DNA from: Maricaulis sp017643475 | GTDB taxonomy: Bacteria; Pseudomonadota; Alphaproteobacteria; Caulobacterales; Maricaulaceae | Length of the DNA: 64,000 bases | NCBI RefSeq assembly: GCF_047123815.1 | Contig: NZ_CP138920.1 | Span: forward strand, 558,001 to 622,000 | Reading direction: 5' to 3' | Shown here: piece by piece, positions 51,962 through 60,041 of the stretch | How the letters are laid out: every line of letters begins with the position of its first letter | Position numbering within the stretch: position 1 is the stretch's first letter | The notes under the pieces: generated by a model | Databases searched by the model: none | The model's input: only the letters and a program-made list of their open reading frames with translations | Told to the model about the DNA's origin: nothing | Made by a program: the position numbers and the translations under genes

Positions 51962-52585
51962 TCAGCTCCTCACCTCGACCAGCGGGATTGACGGCACCTG
52001 GCCGGCGCGGACATGGTCAAGAGCGATGTCCAGCTGGTCGGTGTCGAAACGCACGGCACAGTCAAAACGGAACCCAGCCGTGATGGCCTGCCCGGCTGCG
52101 GGCGGGCTGGCAAAGTCGATCTCGCCGGTCAGCGTGTCGACCTGTGGCGAGACGGGACTGCCATCCAGGGCGACGAGAACCGAACCCGCCACGGGCCTGG
52201 TGATCACGCGCGTCCAGCTTTCCCTGCCGCTGGCATAGCGCTTGGTCAGCCGGAAACGGGTCGTGCTGCCATCCCCTGTTCCCACAGGCTGGTCCAGCGC
52301 TGAAGGCGTCTGTGAGGGGCGGCAGGACTGGTAATCCAGCGGATCACGGAAACGGAAGGTGTGCAATCGTCCGCGCCGCGCTTCGAAAAAATCGATCAGG
52401 GCGGCGATATCGTCCAGCGTCTGGACGGCGAGGCCGATATCCCAGCGCCGCTGGCTGTCGGCCCAGGGCGTGTTGCGCTGTTCACGGCCGGAGGCCAGGC
52501 GGGTGATGTCGGTGCGGCGCTGCGGGCCGCCAACCGCGCCCAGGCTGATCGCAAACGGCAGGCTGATGTCATGGAAATCACTCAC
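51962..52585 (-). CDS. GTA gp12, DUF2460 distal tail protein
   Basis: A 207-residue protein of the TIGR02217/DUF2460 family, starting with SDFHDISLPFAISLGAVGG and containing RWDIGLAVQTLDDI and ITAGFRFDCAVRFD blocks. It links the tail tube to the hub. The start is GTG, coupled to the tape measure stop (GTGA). Confidence 0.92.
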   Translation of the reverse strand: MSDFHDISLPFAISLGAVGGPQRRTDITRLASGREQRNTPWADSQRRWDIGLAVQTLDDIAALIDFFEARRGRLHTFRFRDPLDYQSCRPSQTPSALDQPVGTGDGSTTRFRLTKRYASGRESWTRVITRPVAGSVLVALDGSPVSPQVDTLTGEIDFASPPAAGQAITAGFRFDCAVRFDTDQLDIALDHVRAGQVPSIPLVEVRS

Positions 52586-53076
52586 AGGTATCGGCTCCCT
52601 TTCTGGACAGCGCGGGCGATCTGGCGGGCGAGACGCGTGGCACTGGGTGGATTGCCGGCCTCAATGGCAGGCATGGCGAGATTGACGGTGATGCCCGGTT
52701 CCAGTGGCTGGACCTGCGCGCCCATGCCCGGCATGAGGATTTCCGGACCACGCTCGCCCACCAGATATGCCCCTCCCGCTGCGACCGGCCCGCCCTCGGC
52801 GCGGGCGCCAGTGACTGCCGGTGGCGATGGGGCAAGGGCGCCCAGCGCCGGTTGGACAACAAACCGGTCGACGGCCAGACGGGCGAGATCGGCGAGGATG
52901 GACTGGGTCATGCGGGAAAAATCCAGCTCGCCCGAACGGGCCGCAGCCGCGAGCGAACGCTCAATGCCCTGGCCGGCCCGTTCAAACGCGGCCTCGATCG
53001 TGACGGCAGCTTCGCTGGCCGGGCCATCAGCGAGGTCCTGCAAACGGGTCGCGGCGGTTTCAGCCTTGCGGTTCAT
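52582..53076 (-). CDS. GTA gp11, short tape measure protein
   Basis: A 164-residue protein: N-terminal helix-rich AETAATRLQDLADGPASE, a long alanine-rich helical region, then the GGPVAAGGAYLVGERGPEILMPG block seen in many tape measure proteins and a short C-terminal helix. Its small size predicts a very short tail. It overlaps the preceding tail-chaperone gene by 17 bases. Confidence 0.88.
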   Translation of the reverse strand: MNRKAETAATRLQDLADGPASEAAVTIEAAFERAGQGIERSLAAAARSGELDFSRMTQSILADLARLAVDRFVVQPALGALAPSPPAVTGARAEGGPVAAGGAYLVGERGPEILMPGMGAQVQPLEPGITVNLAMPAIEAGNPPSATRLARQIARAVQKGSRYL

Positions 53077-53260
53077 GTCGGTCTCCGGATGTGTGGTTTT
53101 CGATCAGCGTGTTGAGTTCCGCGCGGGAAAGCGGTCGGCGGGCCGCGTCCGGTTCGGTCAGGGCGCGCCATTCGCGCAGGCTCAGCGCCCAGAACTCTGC
53201 CGGTGTCAGGCCCAGCCGGGCTGCCAGCGCCAGGGCGGCGGTCCAGTGGGATCCGCTCAC
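53060..53260 (-). CDS. GTA gp10.1, phage tail assembly chaperone
   Basis: A 66-residue protein with the ALALAARLGLTPAEFWALSLREWRAL pattern of the small tail-assembly chaperone (TAC) family and a basic C-terminal helix. The start is GTG, coupled to gp10 (GTGA). Confidence 0.85.
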   Translation of the reverse strand: MSGSHWTAALALAARLGLTPAEFWALSLREWRALTEPDAARRPLSRAELNTLIENHTSGDRHEPQG

Positions 53261-53499
53261 ACCAGATCCTCCAGCGCCTGTTCGATCGCATCCTGGATTT
53301 CAGGGATCGCCGCAAGATTATTCGCAAGCGAAGCTCTTTCACCAGACAAGATTTCGAACAGGGTTTCCAGACGCTCCTGCGGGGACTGATCTGTTGGCAG
53401 GGCCTGCAAGCGCGCCAGCCCGGCCATGGTCAGGCAGAGCAGATAGCTGCGTCCGCCCAGTTCCAGCGAGACCTCGCCGCGTGCCGGATTGGCCATCAT
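53257..53499 (-). CDS. GTA gp10, tail assembly chaperone family protein
   Basis: An 80-residue protein with the GEVSLELGGRSYLLCLTMAGLARLQ start that is typical of GTA family gp10, followed by an acidic helix. Chosen ATG overlaps the tube stop by four bases. Confidence 0.87.
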   Translation of the reverse strand: MMANPARGEVSLELGGRSYLLCLTMAGLARLQALPTDQSPQERLETLFEILSGERASLANNLAAIPEIQDAIEQALEDLV

Positions 53500-53912
53500 G
53501 TTGCTGTAAAAGCGAGTTCGCCGGCAGAGGCGAGGCTGATCGACCAGCTCGCCTCGCCGTCGAAACGCCCGGAATAATCCAGCGCCGCGACGAGGAATTT
53601 CCCGGCCATCACCCCGGCCCCCGCCAGGACGAGCTGCCAGTCCGCAGCCTGCTGGTCAAAAAAGAGCTGGCGCAGGCGGATGGCGGCGGCGTCATCAACA
53701 AACACCCCGGCCCCGGAGATCGTGCAGGTTTTCAGCCCCACGCCTTCCAGCAGCTCGCGCCAGCCCCCGGCACTGTCGGCATGGGTGACGTCAACGGTGC
53801 GGGCATTGAGCGACAGGGTGCGCGTGCGCAACCCGGCCACCGGGGCAAAGGCCTGCGGCTCGGCGCCATCGCCCAGTTTCAAAAGCAGGTCCCGGCCTGC
53901 AGCAATACTCAT
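53496..53912 (-). CDS. GTA gp9, major tail tube protein (TP901-1 family)
   Basis: A 138-residue tail protein: starts SIAAGRDLLLKLG, has the LNARTVDVTHADSAGGWRELL block and ends GEASWSISLASAGELAFTAT, the TP901-1 major tail signature. It polymerises to the tail tube. A GGAG site nine bases upstream sets the start; a longer frame in the gp8 gene is not supported. It overlaps gp8 by four bases. Confidence 0.92.
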   Translation of the reverse strand: MSIAAGRDLLLKLGDGAEPQAFAPVAGLRTRTLSLNARTVDVTHADSAGGWRELLEGVGLKTCTISGAGVFVDDAAAIRLRQLFFDQQAADWQLVLAGAGVMAGKFLVAALDYSGRFDGEASWSISLASAGELAFTAT

Positions 53913-54328
53913 GATGTTGGCTCCTCGATCTGCCCCATGACAGCGCGCAGGCGGATCAGTCCGCGACGCACGCCGAGGCGGTTGGTGTTGAAGGTGTCGG
54001 TGAAAACAGGGACCAGGCTGATGACACACCAGGGCGCCGCCACATTGATGGTCAGCTGGCGCAGGAGGGTGCGCAGCTGACCGGTCAGCGCCGGGGCATC
54101 ACCCTCCTGTTCCCAGACCATGAGGTCCTGGCGCAGCTCGATCAGATCGACCCCGTCGGCAGATTTGTCAGAGGTCTGTGCCCTGCCCCAGCTAAGATGA
54201 GGAAAGGCCAGGTGACGGCTTGGCCGGTCGGCCAGGCGCAGGGGATCACCGAAGAGGGCCTGCGCTTCCGGCGAAGCGGCCAGCGCAGTGCTGATGGCCT
54301 CGCGGATGATCTGGCTGGCCGCGCTCAC
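53909..54328 (-). CDS. GTA gp8, DUF3168 tail terminator
   Basis: A 139-residue DUF3168 protein: helix AISTALAASPEAQALFGDPLRL, then HLAFPHLSWG and a C-terminal RRGLIRLRAVM strand. In RcGTA it caps the tail. The start is GTG, coupled directly to the connector stop (GTGA), so no room exists for a separate gp7 gene between them. Confidence 0.9.
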   Translation of the reverse strand: MSAASQIIREAISTALAASPEAQALFGDPLRLADRPSRHLAFPHLSWGRAQTSDKSADGVDLIELRQDLMVWEQEGDAPALTGQLRTLLRQLTINVAAPWCVISLVPVFTDTFNTNRLGVRRGLIRLRAVMGQIEEPTS

Positions 54329-54915
54329 AGGCCCGCCCTCCGCCAGGGGGCCAGCAACAGCGAAACGGGCGACGGCAAGGCTACGCCTTCAGGCTCGCGG
54401 GATGGCGTCAGCAAGAGATGTTCAGCCAGCCCGGCGACGGCTTCACACAGATCCGGCGGGACAGCAGAGGCCTCAACGCCAAAGCCGGCCCTGTAACGAA
54501 TTTCCAGCCCGTTGGCAGGACTGCCAATTGTGGGGAAACTGCCCGCTGGTCGGGTCACCAGCCAGGCAGATCGGACATCCCGCACCAGCTCATAGGCGCT
54601 GGCCGCCCAGATCTCTGACGTGCCATCCGCCGCGGTGATGCTGACGCTCTCAACCTCGATGACCGGGCCAAGGCCCAGCCGGAACCGCGTGCCAAACGCG
54701 CTTAACCGCCCACCCTCGTGCCAGCTGTCGTGGCGCTCAATCCAGCGCTGTTCGATCAGCGCCAGGCCGCATTCGGCCTCGACGCGTCGGCGGCTTGCCG
54801 ATATGACCGCCTGTATTCGGTCGTCCTGGTCGGTGTGGGTGAATCGCAAACGCGCCTTCATCCCGGCCAGCGTGACCGGCTCCAGCGCCGGCGGCTCTGC
54901 GAGTTCGAGGGACAT
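54325..54915 (-). CDS. GTA gp6, head-tail connector protein
   Basis: A 196-residue phage gp6-like adaptor: LAGMKARLRFTHTDQDDRIQAVISASRRRVE and the FRLGLGPVIEVESV and VPPDLCEAVAGLAEHLL blocks. It forms the ring under the portal. AGGAAAACCC before the ATG is the ribosome binding site. It reads away from the small membrane gene inserted on the other strand, with 23 bases between the two starts. Confidence 0.9.
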   Translation of the reverse strand: MSLELAEPPALEPVTLAGMKARLRFTHTDQDDRIQAVISASRRRVEAECGLALIEQRWIERHDSWHEGGRLSAFGTRFRLGLGPVIEVESVSITAADGTSEIWAASAYELVRDVRSAWLVTRPAGSFPTIGSPANGLEIRYRAGFGVEASAVPPDLCEAVAGLAEHLLLTPSREPEGVALPSPVSLLLAPWRRAGL

Positions 54916-54938
54916 GGGTTTTCCTGTCGGGGTTGGGA

Positions 54939-55277
54939 ATGACGAACAATGCCATCAACGCCCTCATCGCCTGGACACTGGCGATCGGCATTTGTGCATT
55001 GGTCACCCTTGCGAGCGGCTATGGATTTCTGAGCCTGTTCAGCGCGATAGCCGAATTTGCTGAATCAGAACCGGAAGTTTTCTGGGCGATTTGGAGCGTT
55101 TTGGGCCTGATCGGGGCGTTTTTCGCCCTCAGACCGCTTGAGAACTTCATCCGTCATCTCGGCTACGGGCTTAAGTCCGTTGAAGAAACGACAAAACTCT
55201 CGAACGGCGATGCGATCAGCGATGAAGCAGAAAATGCCCTCGCCGATCGCCTCCGCGACGAGCTTGGCAAAGACTAG
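54939..55277 (+). CDS. Inserted membrane protein of unknown function within the GTA cluster
   Basis: A 112-residue protein on the strand opposite to all GTA genes, between connector and capsid. Two hydrophobic segments (about residues 7-38 and 48-68) suggest two membrane helices, followed by an acidic soluble tail (SVEETTKLSNGDAISDEAEN). The sequence is more AT-rich than its neighbours: 28 GC in the 60 bases from 55021, against 43 in the 60 from 55681 in the capsid gene. Its stop overlaps the capsid stop by four bases. GTTGGGA before the ATG is a weak ribosome binding site. No family recognised; it looks like a moron or recent insertion. Confidence 0.65.
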   Translation: MTNNAINALIAWTLAIGICALVTLASGYGFLSLFSAIAEFAESEPEVFWAIWSVLGLIGAFFALRPLENFIRHLGYGLKSVEETTKLSNGDAISDEAENALADRLRDELGKD

Positions 55278-56488
55278 GCCGCGCTGAATTTGAGCAGTTT
55301 GATGGCGTCGAAATCCTGCACGCCACCGGCCACACGCTTGGTGGTATAGAAGAGCACATAGGGTTTGGCGCTGAACGGGTCGCGCAGCACTTCCACGCCC
55401 TGGCGGTCGATGATCAGATAGCCCTTGCGGAAATCACCAAAGGCAATCGCGCTCGCATTGGCACCGATATCGGGCATGTCTTCCGCCTCGCTGACCGGAT
55501 AGCCCAGGAGGGTGGACGTGCCGGCCTCGCTGAGACCGGGCTGCCAGAGATAATTGCCATCCGCGTCCTTGAAGCGGCGCACGGCGGAGACCGTGCGGCG
55601 GTTCATCAGGAAACGCCCGCTGGCCCGATAGGCATTCTTCGGCGCATAGATGAGATCGATCAGCGCATCGCCGGGATCGGTGGCGGCGAAACCGCCCTCC
55701 ACCCCCGTCGCCACATAACCCAGCTCACCCCAGGCCTGCCCCCCCTCGACATTGCTTGTATAGCTGAGGAAACCGCGCGGTTTGTTGACCCCGTCACCGG
55801 AGATGAAGGCAGCGCTTTCCTGGGCGGCAAAGACATCGCGGATCTCATCCGCCAGCCATTGGTCGATATCGACCATGGCATCATCCAGCAATTGCTGGGT
55901 CGCGGCGGGCATGGCGTAGAGCTCGGCGGCCGGAAAATCGAGCAGGTCGAGATCCGGTGAAGTGGTTTCCGGGCGGGCGGCCGTCTCGGTGACCCAGCCC
56001 GATGCAGCCCCGCCTCGCGAGACCGGCTTGCGGAAGACCGCGGCAGAGGAAGACCGTACGCTGGCGATGGCGCGCAGCGGCGAAGCCTCGGCCAGCTGGC
56101 GGTCGATCAGGGCCTCGGTCTCCTGCGGCACAACATATCCGCCCTCACCCGCCGTACCGGCATTAAGCGATTTGGCCTCCTGAAAGGCCGCCACATCGCC
56201 CTGGCGCACATAGCGCTGCCAGCCGGGATTGTTGAGCTTGTCGGTGCCACTGACCGCCGGGCGTTGTTGGTCCAGAAGCAGACGATCCAGCGCGGTTTTC
56301 TGCTGGTCCAGCGCCGCATCGATGCGCGTGACCTTGTCCTCGAGCAGGATATCGGCGCTGGCGCGTTTCTCGATCTCGCCGAGACGCTGGTCATTGGCGG
56401 ACTTGAACGCCTCGAAGGCGGTCATCACCTCGGCCAGGGCGGCACGGGTTTCGGTGGAGACAGGGGTCATTTTCACTTCCTTGGTCAT
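55274..56488 (-). CDS. GTA gp5, HK97-family major capsid protein
   Basis: A 404-residue capsid protein: helical scaffold-like delta domain (about 1-110) rich in lysine and glutamate, the SLNAGTAGEGGYVVPQETEALI segment near the expected protease cleavage site, then the HK97 core with KGYLIIDRQGVEVLRDPFSAKPYVLFY. It should assemble into the small T=3-like head. AGGAATTCTCC is the ribosome binding site. Confidence 0.95.
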   Translation of the reverse strand: MTKEVKMTPVSTETRAALAEVMTAFEAFKSANDQRLGEIEKRASADILLEDKVTRIDAALDQQKTALDRLLLDQQRPAVSGTDKLNNPGWQRYVRQGDVAAFQEAKSLNAGTAGEGGYVVPQETEALIDRQLAEASPLRAIASVRSSSAAVFRKPVSRGGAASGWVTETAARPETTSPDLDLLDFPAAELYAMPAATQQLLDDAMVDIDQWLADEIRDVFAAQESAAFISGDGVNKPRGFLSYTSNVEGGQAWGELGYVATGVEGGFAATDPGDALIDLIYAPKNAYRASGRFLMNRRTVSAVRRFKDADGNYLWQPGLSEAGTSTLLGYPVSEAEDMPDIGANASAIAFGDFRKGYLIIDRQGVEVLRDPFSAKPYVLFYTTKRVAGGVQDFDAIKLLKFSAA

Positions 56489-56506
56489 GGAGAATTCCTG
56501 TGGGGT

Positions 56507-56944
56507 TCAAGCAGCCCGGCGGTGGCTGGCGGCCAGGGAAAGCCGGGCCTGGGGCAGCATCGGAAAGGTGACGATCGAGACTTCCCAGAGCTCGATCGCC
56601 TCGAGAAAACGCCCGCGCGACGGGCGCGGACGGGAGGAACGGGTGCGAAATCCGATGGACAGGCCATTGAGCGCACCGCGCCGGACAAGCGCCTGCACGG
56701 AGCGGGACTGTTCGCTGGCATCCAGGATCTCGCCCTCGACCCACAGCCCTTTCCTGTCCTGGCGTATGATCTGCCAGCGTCCGACCGGCTCGGTTGGCTC
56801 GTGCTGGTAGAGCATGGGGACGTTGCGCCCGGCTGTACGCCCGCCAGCTAGCCCGTCAGCAAAGGCGCCTGGCAGGACGATATCGCCGCTCAGATCTTCC
56901 AGGTTGAACAGGCTGGCATAGCCTTCAATTGCCAGAGACGACAT
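56507..56944 (-). CDS. GTA gp4, HK97-family prohead protease
   Basis: A 145-residue protease with the family pattern: GYASLFNLEDLSGDIVLPGAF, the histidine in MLYQHEPTEPVG, and the active-site region GALNGLSIGF, where the serine of LSIGF acts with the histidine. It trims the capsid delta domain. GGAGG stands seven bases before the ATG; it is coupled to the preceding gene (ATGA). Confidence 0.92.
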   Translation of the reverse strand: MSSLAIEGYASLFNLEDLSGDIVLPGAFADGLAGGRTAGRNVPMLYQHEPTEPVGRWQIIRQDRKGLWVEGEILDASEQSRSVQALVRRGALNGLSIGFRTRSSRPRPSRGRFLEAIELWEVSIVTFPMLPQARLSLAASHRRAA

Positions 56945-57186
56945 CAATCATCCTCCATGCGCTGTTCGATACGATTGAGGCTCTGGCGGACCAGGCGCAT
57001 CTCGGTTTCAACCCCGGCCAGTCGCTCGGCAAAGGGCGAGGCGCGCACGCTGGCGCGTTCAAGGTGATTGAGACGTTCGCCCACACGCCCGGCCCAGATC
57101 AGGGCGCCGGAAGTCTGCACCAGGATGGCGATCAGCACGCCCAGCGTGATCTGGCGTTGCAGGTGCCAGCGTGGATTATCCGTCAT
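56944..57186 (-). CDS. GTA gp3.5-like small membrane protein
   Basis: An 80-residue protein with one transmembrane helix (about residues 15-33, ITLGVLIAILVQTSGAL) and a C-terminal coiled coil of about 45 residues. It occupies the place of gp3.5 between portal and protease. It overlaps the portal end by 11 bases; ATG 57186 follows GGAGG. Confidence 0.75.
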   Translation of the reverse strand: MTDNPRWHLQRQITLGVLIAILVQTSGALIWAGRVGERLNHLERASVRASPFAERLAGVETEMRLVRQSLNRIEQRMEDD

Positions 57187-58213
57187 CGCCACCTCCGCGG
57201 TGAGCGGCCGTGACCTGTGTGGCCCTGCCCAGCCAGGGACGCAGCCAGACGGTCAGCGCAGCGGCTGTCTTGTCGACCAGCGGGTCGATGGTCTGGCTCC
57301 AGAAGGCCTGGTTCGCCTCGACATAGTTCGCATACGTATTATCGCCAGGAAGTCCAAGCAGAAGCGGTGGCACACCCAGGGCCAGGGCGATCTCGCGCGC
57401 CGCCTCGCGCCGGGCCTGGACAAAATCCATATCCGCCGGCGTCAGCGACATGGGTTTCCAGTCCAGCCCGCCTTCCAGCAACATGGGACGGCCTGCATTC
57501 TCGGGGCCGGAATGGGTCTCGCCCAGCTCGGACTTGAGCCGCTCATACTGTTCCACACTCAACCGGCCATCGGCATTGTCGACCACCAGCGCACCGGAGG
57601 GGCGCGCGGCATTGTCCAAGAGAGACTTAGCCCAGCGTCCGCCCGCATTGTGCAGGTCCAGCGCCGCCGCTGCTGCCTGCAGCGGGGAATAGCCATAGGC
57701 ATCATCCGCCGGCGAAAAGAGCCGCATGTGAAACAACGCGCTGCGCTGGGTCACGGGATCGCGCTCGAAGACACGCTTGTGTTCCCCGGCGCGGTATTCA
57801 TAGAGCTGCGGCCAGCCGCGCACGCCCGGCACTGCCCGCACCCGGTCGGGGCGCAGCACATACATTTCGCGCGGATGCCCCTCCAGCGTGGACAGTTCGA
57901 CATAGGCGTTTCCAGCCAGGATGAGATGGCCGTAAAAACTCTCCCAGAATTCCGGACCGGACTGGTCTGGATTGGGGCCAGCCAGCAATTGCGCGGCAGG
58001 CCCGGGCGACGCGAGGGTCCGGCTGGCGGCGGCCTCGGCAATGAGGCGTACACAGCGATGCACGATGGCATTCCGCTCATAACCGGTCCGCACCAGGCCC
58101 TGCACATCGCGCACGATGCGGTTCACGGCCGTATTGCGGGCCAGTTCATACAGTGCGCGCGGCACACCACTCTTGCTCTCCCGCCCCAGCAGGCGGTCGA
58201 TCCATCCGGGCAT
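57176..58213 (-). CDS. GTA gp3, phage portal protein
   Basis: A 345-residue portal protein (HK97-like family): NAIVHRCVRLIAEAAASR, the HLILAGNAYVEL block, LFHMRLFSPADDAYGYSPLQAA and NTYANYVEANQAFWSQTIDPL. It forms the DNA entry ring of the head. GGGAGGGG stands just before ATG 58213; a longer frame upstream is not supported. Confidence 0.94.
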   Translation of the reverse strand: MPGWIDRLLGRESKSGVPRALYELARNTAVNRIVRDVQGLVRTGYERNAIVHRCVRLIAEAAASRTLASPGPAAQLLAGPNPDQSGPEFWESFYGHLILAGNAYVELSTLEGHPREMYVLRPDRVRAVPGVRGWPQLYEYRAGEHKRVFERDPVTQRSALFHMRLFSPADDAYGYSPLQAAAAALDLHNAGGRWAKSLLDNAARPSGALVVDNADGRLSVEQYERLKSELGETHSGPENAGRPMLLEGGLDWKPMSLTPADMDFVQARREAAREIALALGVPPLLLGLPGDNTYANYVEANQAFWSQTIDPLVDKTAAALTVWLRPWLGRATQVTAAHRGGGDDG

Positions 58214-58239
58214 AAGCCCCTCCCTTGAAATTGAAATGT

Positions 58240-59601
58240 CTAGAGACGCCGCAGGCGCGGCATGGCCGGACTGGCCAGCAATAAGGCACTGATCGCCCAG
58301 ACCAGCGCATCCACCCGGTCGGGGCTGGACGCCGTGCTGCCCGGCGCGCCAAAGGCACACATCTGGTCTTCCAGGGCGCTGAACCGCCCGGCATGAAAAA
58401 CCCGTCCCGCGCTGTAGAGCGCAGCAACCGGCTCGGCCCGGGTCCGCTTGCCCCGGGTGGCGTGCACGCGCCTGACGGGAACGTTCGGGTCAATCGTGGC
58501 TATGATTTCGGACACCATCTCACCACCCTGATTGCTCTCGGCAACCACGGCATCGGCCTGGTGCGCGTGCCAGGCCGCCACCACGCGCTCGGCCCAGTCT
58601 GCAGGCGCTGCAGGACCGAAACTCTCATCCGCCAGCACAAAGGCCCGCCGCGCATGCCCCTCGCCCACAGCGCCGGCCACGACGATGCCGCACTCGTCGG
58701 AGCGGGCATGCGAGGTCACCGGCGGGTCGACGGCCACGATCAGGCGATCAAGATCCGGCGGCGGAGCGACGAAGGCCGCTTCCACCTCGCTGCGTTTCCA
58801 CAGCGCTCCGGGCGGATCATCGATCAGCAAGCCTTCCAGTTCCTGGCGCCCCAGAACACTGCCGCCGTAAGCGGCCTGCATGGCCGTCACAAACCCCGGC
58901 GCGAGATGATCGGCATTGGCCGAGGTCGGCTGATGCGTCACGCGCACACCGGACTGTTTCATTAGGGCCTTCAGCGCCGCGATGGGCCGCGGTGTCGTGG
59001 TGATGACGATGCGCGGATCACTGCCCAGACGCACCCCCATGCGCAGCGTATCCAGCGCCATCTGTGGATCCGGCCAGGCCGCAAATTCGTCGATCCAGGC
59101 GAGCTCGAATTGCGGCCCACGCAACCCGTCCGGGTCTGTGGCGGAAAAGGCAAAGGCCTCTGCGCCATTGGGCCAGACCAGGCGATGGCGGCTGCTCTCG
59201 TAAACCGGCCTCTCATCGGGCGGGCCGATGGAACGCAGGCCGGAGACCCCTTCGATCATCACTTCGCGCACATCAGAGAAGGTCGGCCCCACCAGCGCCA
59301 CCCGGCGTGCACCCTCGAGAATGCGGCCGCGGACCCATTCAGCCCCCGCCCGGGTCTTGCCCGCTCCGCGGCCGCCCAGGAACAGCCAGGTGTGCCACGC
59401 CCCGCCCGGGGGGATCTGGTTCTCGTGCGGGCTCCAGCCCAGCTCCAGCATGCGGCGGGCGGACCGGGTCGCATCCTCTTCCCTTTTCAAGGCGAGCAGC
59501 TCGGCGGAAGACCAGGGCACGCTCAATATATTTTCGCCGAACTTCACGGCGCAGGGCCTGATGGTCTCCAGGATCTGTTGTATCGTCTTGGGTGTTGTCA
59601 C
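58240..59601 (-). CDS. GTA gp2, terminase large subunit
   Basis: A 453-residue DNA-packaging motor: Walker A GGRGAGKT at about 76-83, Walker B LAWIDEFAAW at about 165, and the RNase H-like nuclease region with VAVDPPVTS, AESNQGGEM and DRVDALVWA. It cuts and pumps host DNA into the heads. The start at GTG 59601 has a GAGAG purine-rich site; GTG 59520 or TTG 59526 inside are alternatives, because the small terminase frame runs over this region. Confidence 0.92.
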   Translation of the reverse strand: MTTPKTIQQILETIRPCAVKFGENILSVPWSSAELLALKREEDATRSARRMLELGWSPHENQIPPGGAWHTWLFLGGRGAGKTRAGAEWVRGRILEGARRVALVGPTFSDVREVMIEGVSGLRSIGPPDERPVYESSRHRLVWPNGAEAFAFSATDPDGLRGPQFELAWIDEFAAWPDPQMALDTLRMGVRLGSDPRIVITTTPRPIAALKALMKQSGVRVTHQPTSANADHLAPGFVTAMQAAYGGSVLGRQELEGLLIDDPPGALWKRSEVEAAFVAPPPDLDRLIVAVDPPVTSHARSDECGIVVAGAVGEGHARRAFVLADESFGPAAPADWAERVVAAWHAHQADAVVAESNQGGEMVSEIIATIDPNVPVRRVHATRGKRTRAEPVAALYSAGRVFHAGRFSALEDQMCAFGAPGSTASSPDRVDALVWAISALLLASPAMPRLRRL

Positions 59602-59926
59602 TCATCGTCTCTCGACTTTGTTGTTCAGCCTCGATGGCCTTGGCCATGGCGGTAATGCCGGCAGCCAGGCGCGCAGCTTCGGCGGGCGATCCCAGCATGA
59701 GTTCGGCATCTGCCCGCGCCACCAGGCGCTGCAGGGCCACTTCACGCAGGGCGCGCAATTGATCCTCGTCCAGGGCGGCCAGGCGGCGCATGCAGCGGGC
59801 CGTCCAGTTCTTTGAACGGCCAGCCTCCCGGGCCACGGCCTCAAGCGAGGCACCGCCCTGGTATTTGCGGAAAAAGGGGAACCAGTCCGCATTGTCGCGG
59901 AAGCGTCTGTCGGTTTTTCTGGGCAT
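59339..59926 (-). CDS. GTA gp1-like small terminase, 3-prime end uncertain
   Basis: A frame of 195 codons whose first 130 residues look like a terminase small subunit: basic N-terminus, a helix-turn-helix (ASLEAVAREAGRSKNWTARCMRRL), and helical LRALREVALQRLVARADAELML. The rest runs 263 bases into the large terminase gene in another frame and is proline/arginine-rich, so the true end may be lost or the overlap real. It is the first GTA gene on this strand. Its ribosome binding site is weak. Confidence 0.6.
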   Translation of the reverse strand: MPRKTDRRFRDNADWFPFFRKYQGGASLEAVAREAGRSKNWTARCMRRLAALDEDQLRALREVALQRLVARADAELMLGSPAEAARLAAGITAMAKAIEAEQQSRETMSDNTQDDTTDPGDHQALRREVRRKYIERALVFRRAARLEKGRGCDPVRPPHAGAGLEPAREPDPPGRGVAHLAVPGRPRSGQDPGGG

Positions 59927-59980
59927 AGCGATTTATACCCCGCGGCTGCATGCCCGGGATTGTTTCGCAGATGAAATTGA

Positions 59981-60002
59981 AAAACGTCACATTCTCAGTG
60001 AC
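59981..60002 (-). terminator. Weak terminator-like hairpin upstream of the GTA cluster
   Basis: GTCAC/GTGAC pair across seven bases (59986-60002) and, on the minus strand, the stem is followed by GTTTTTC. It lies between the STAS gene end and the first GTA gene, so it may end transcription from the STAS side. Confidence 0.4.
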
Positions 60003-60041
60003 CTGCCCCCGTGTCGCAACGGGATTGGCCCCGCACTATCC

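Noticed and set aside
47140..59926. Active prophage
   Set aside because: No integrase, repressor, replication, holin or endolysin gene and no tRNA-type attachment site in view; gene order matches GTA.
59927..60041. CtrA-type TTAA-N7-TTAA site in front of the GTA cluster
   Set aside because: I looked for it because CtrA controls GTAs in relatives, but no such pair is present in this short region.
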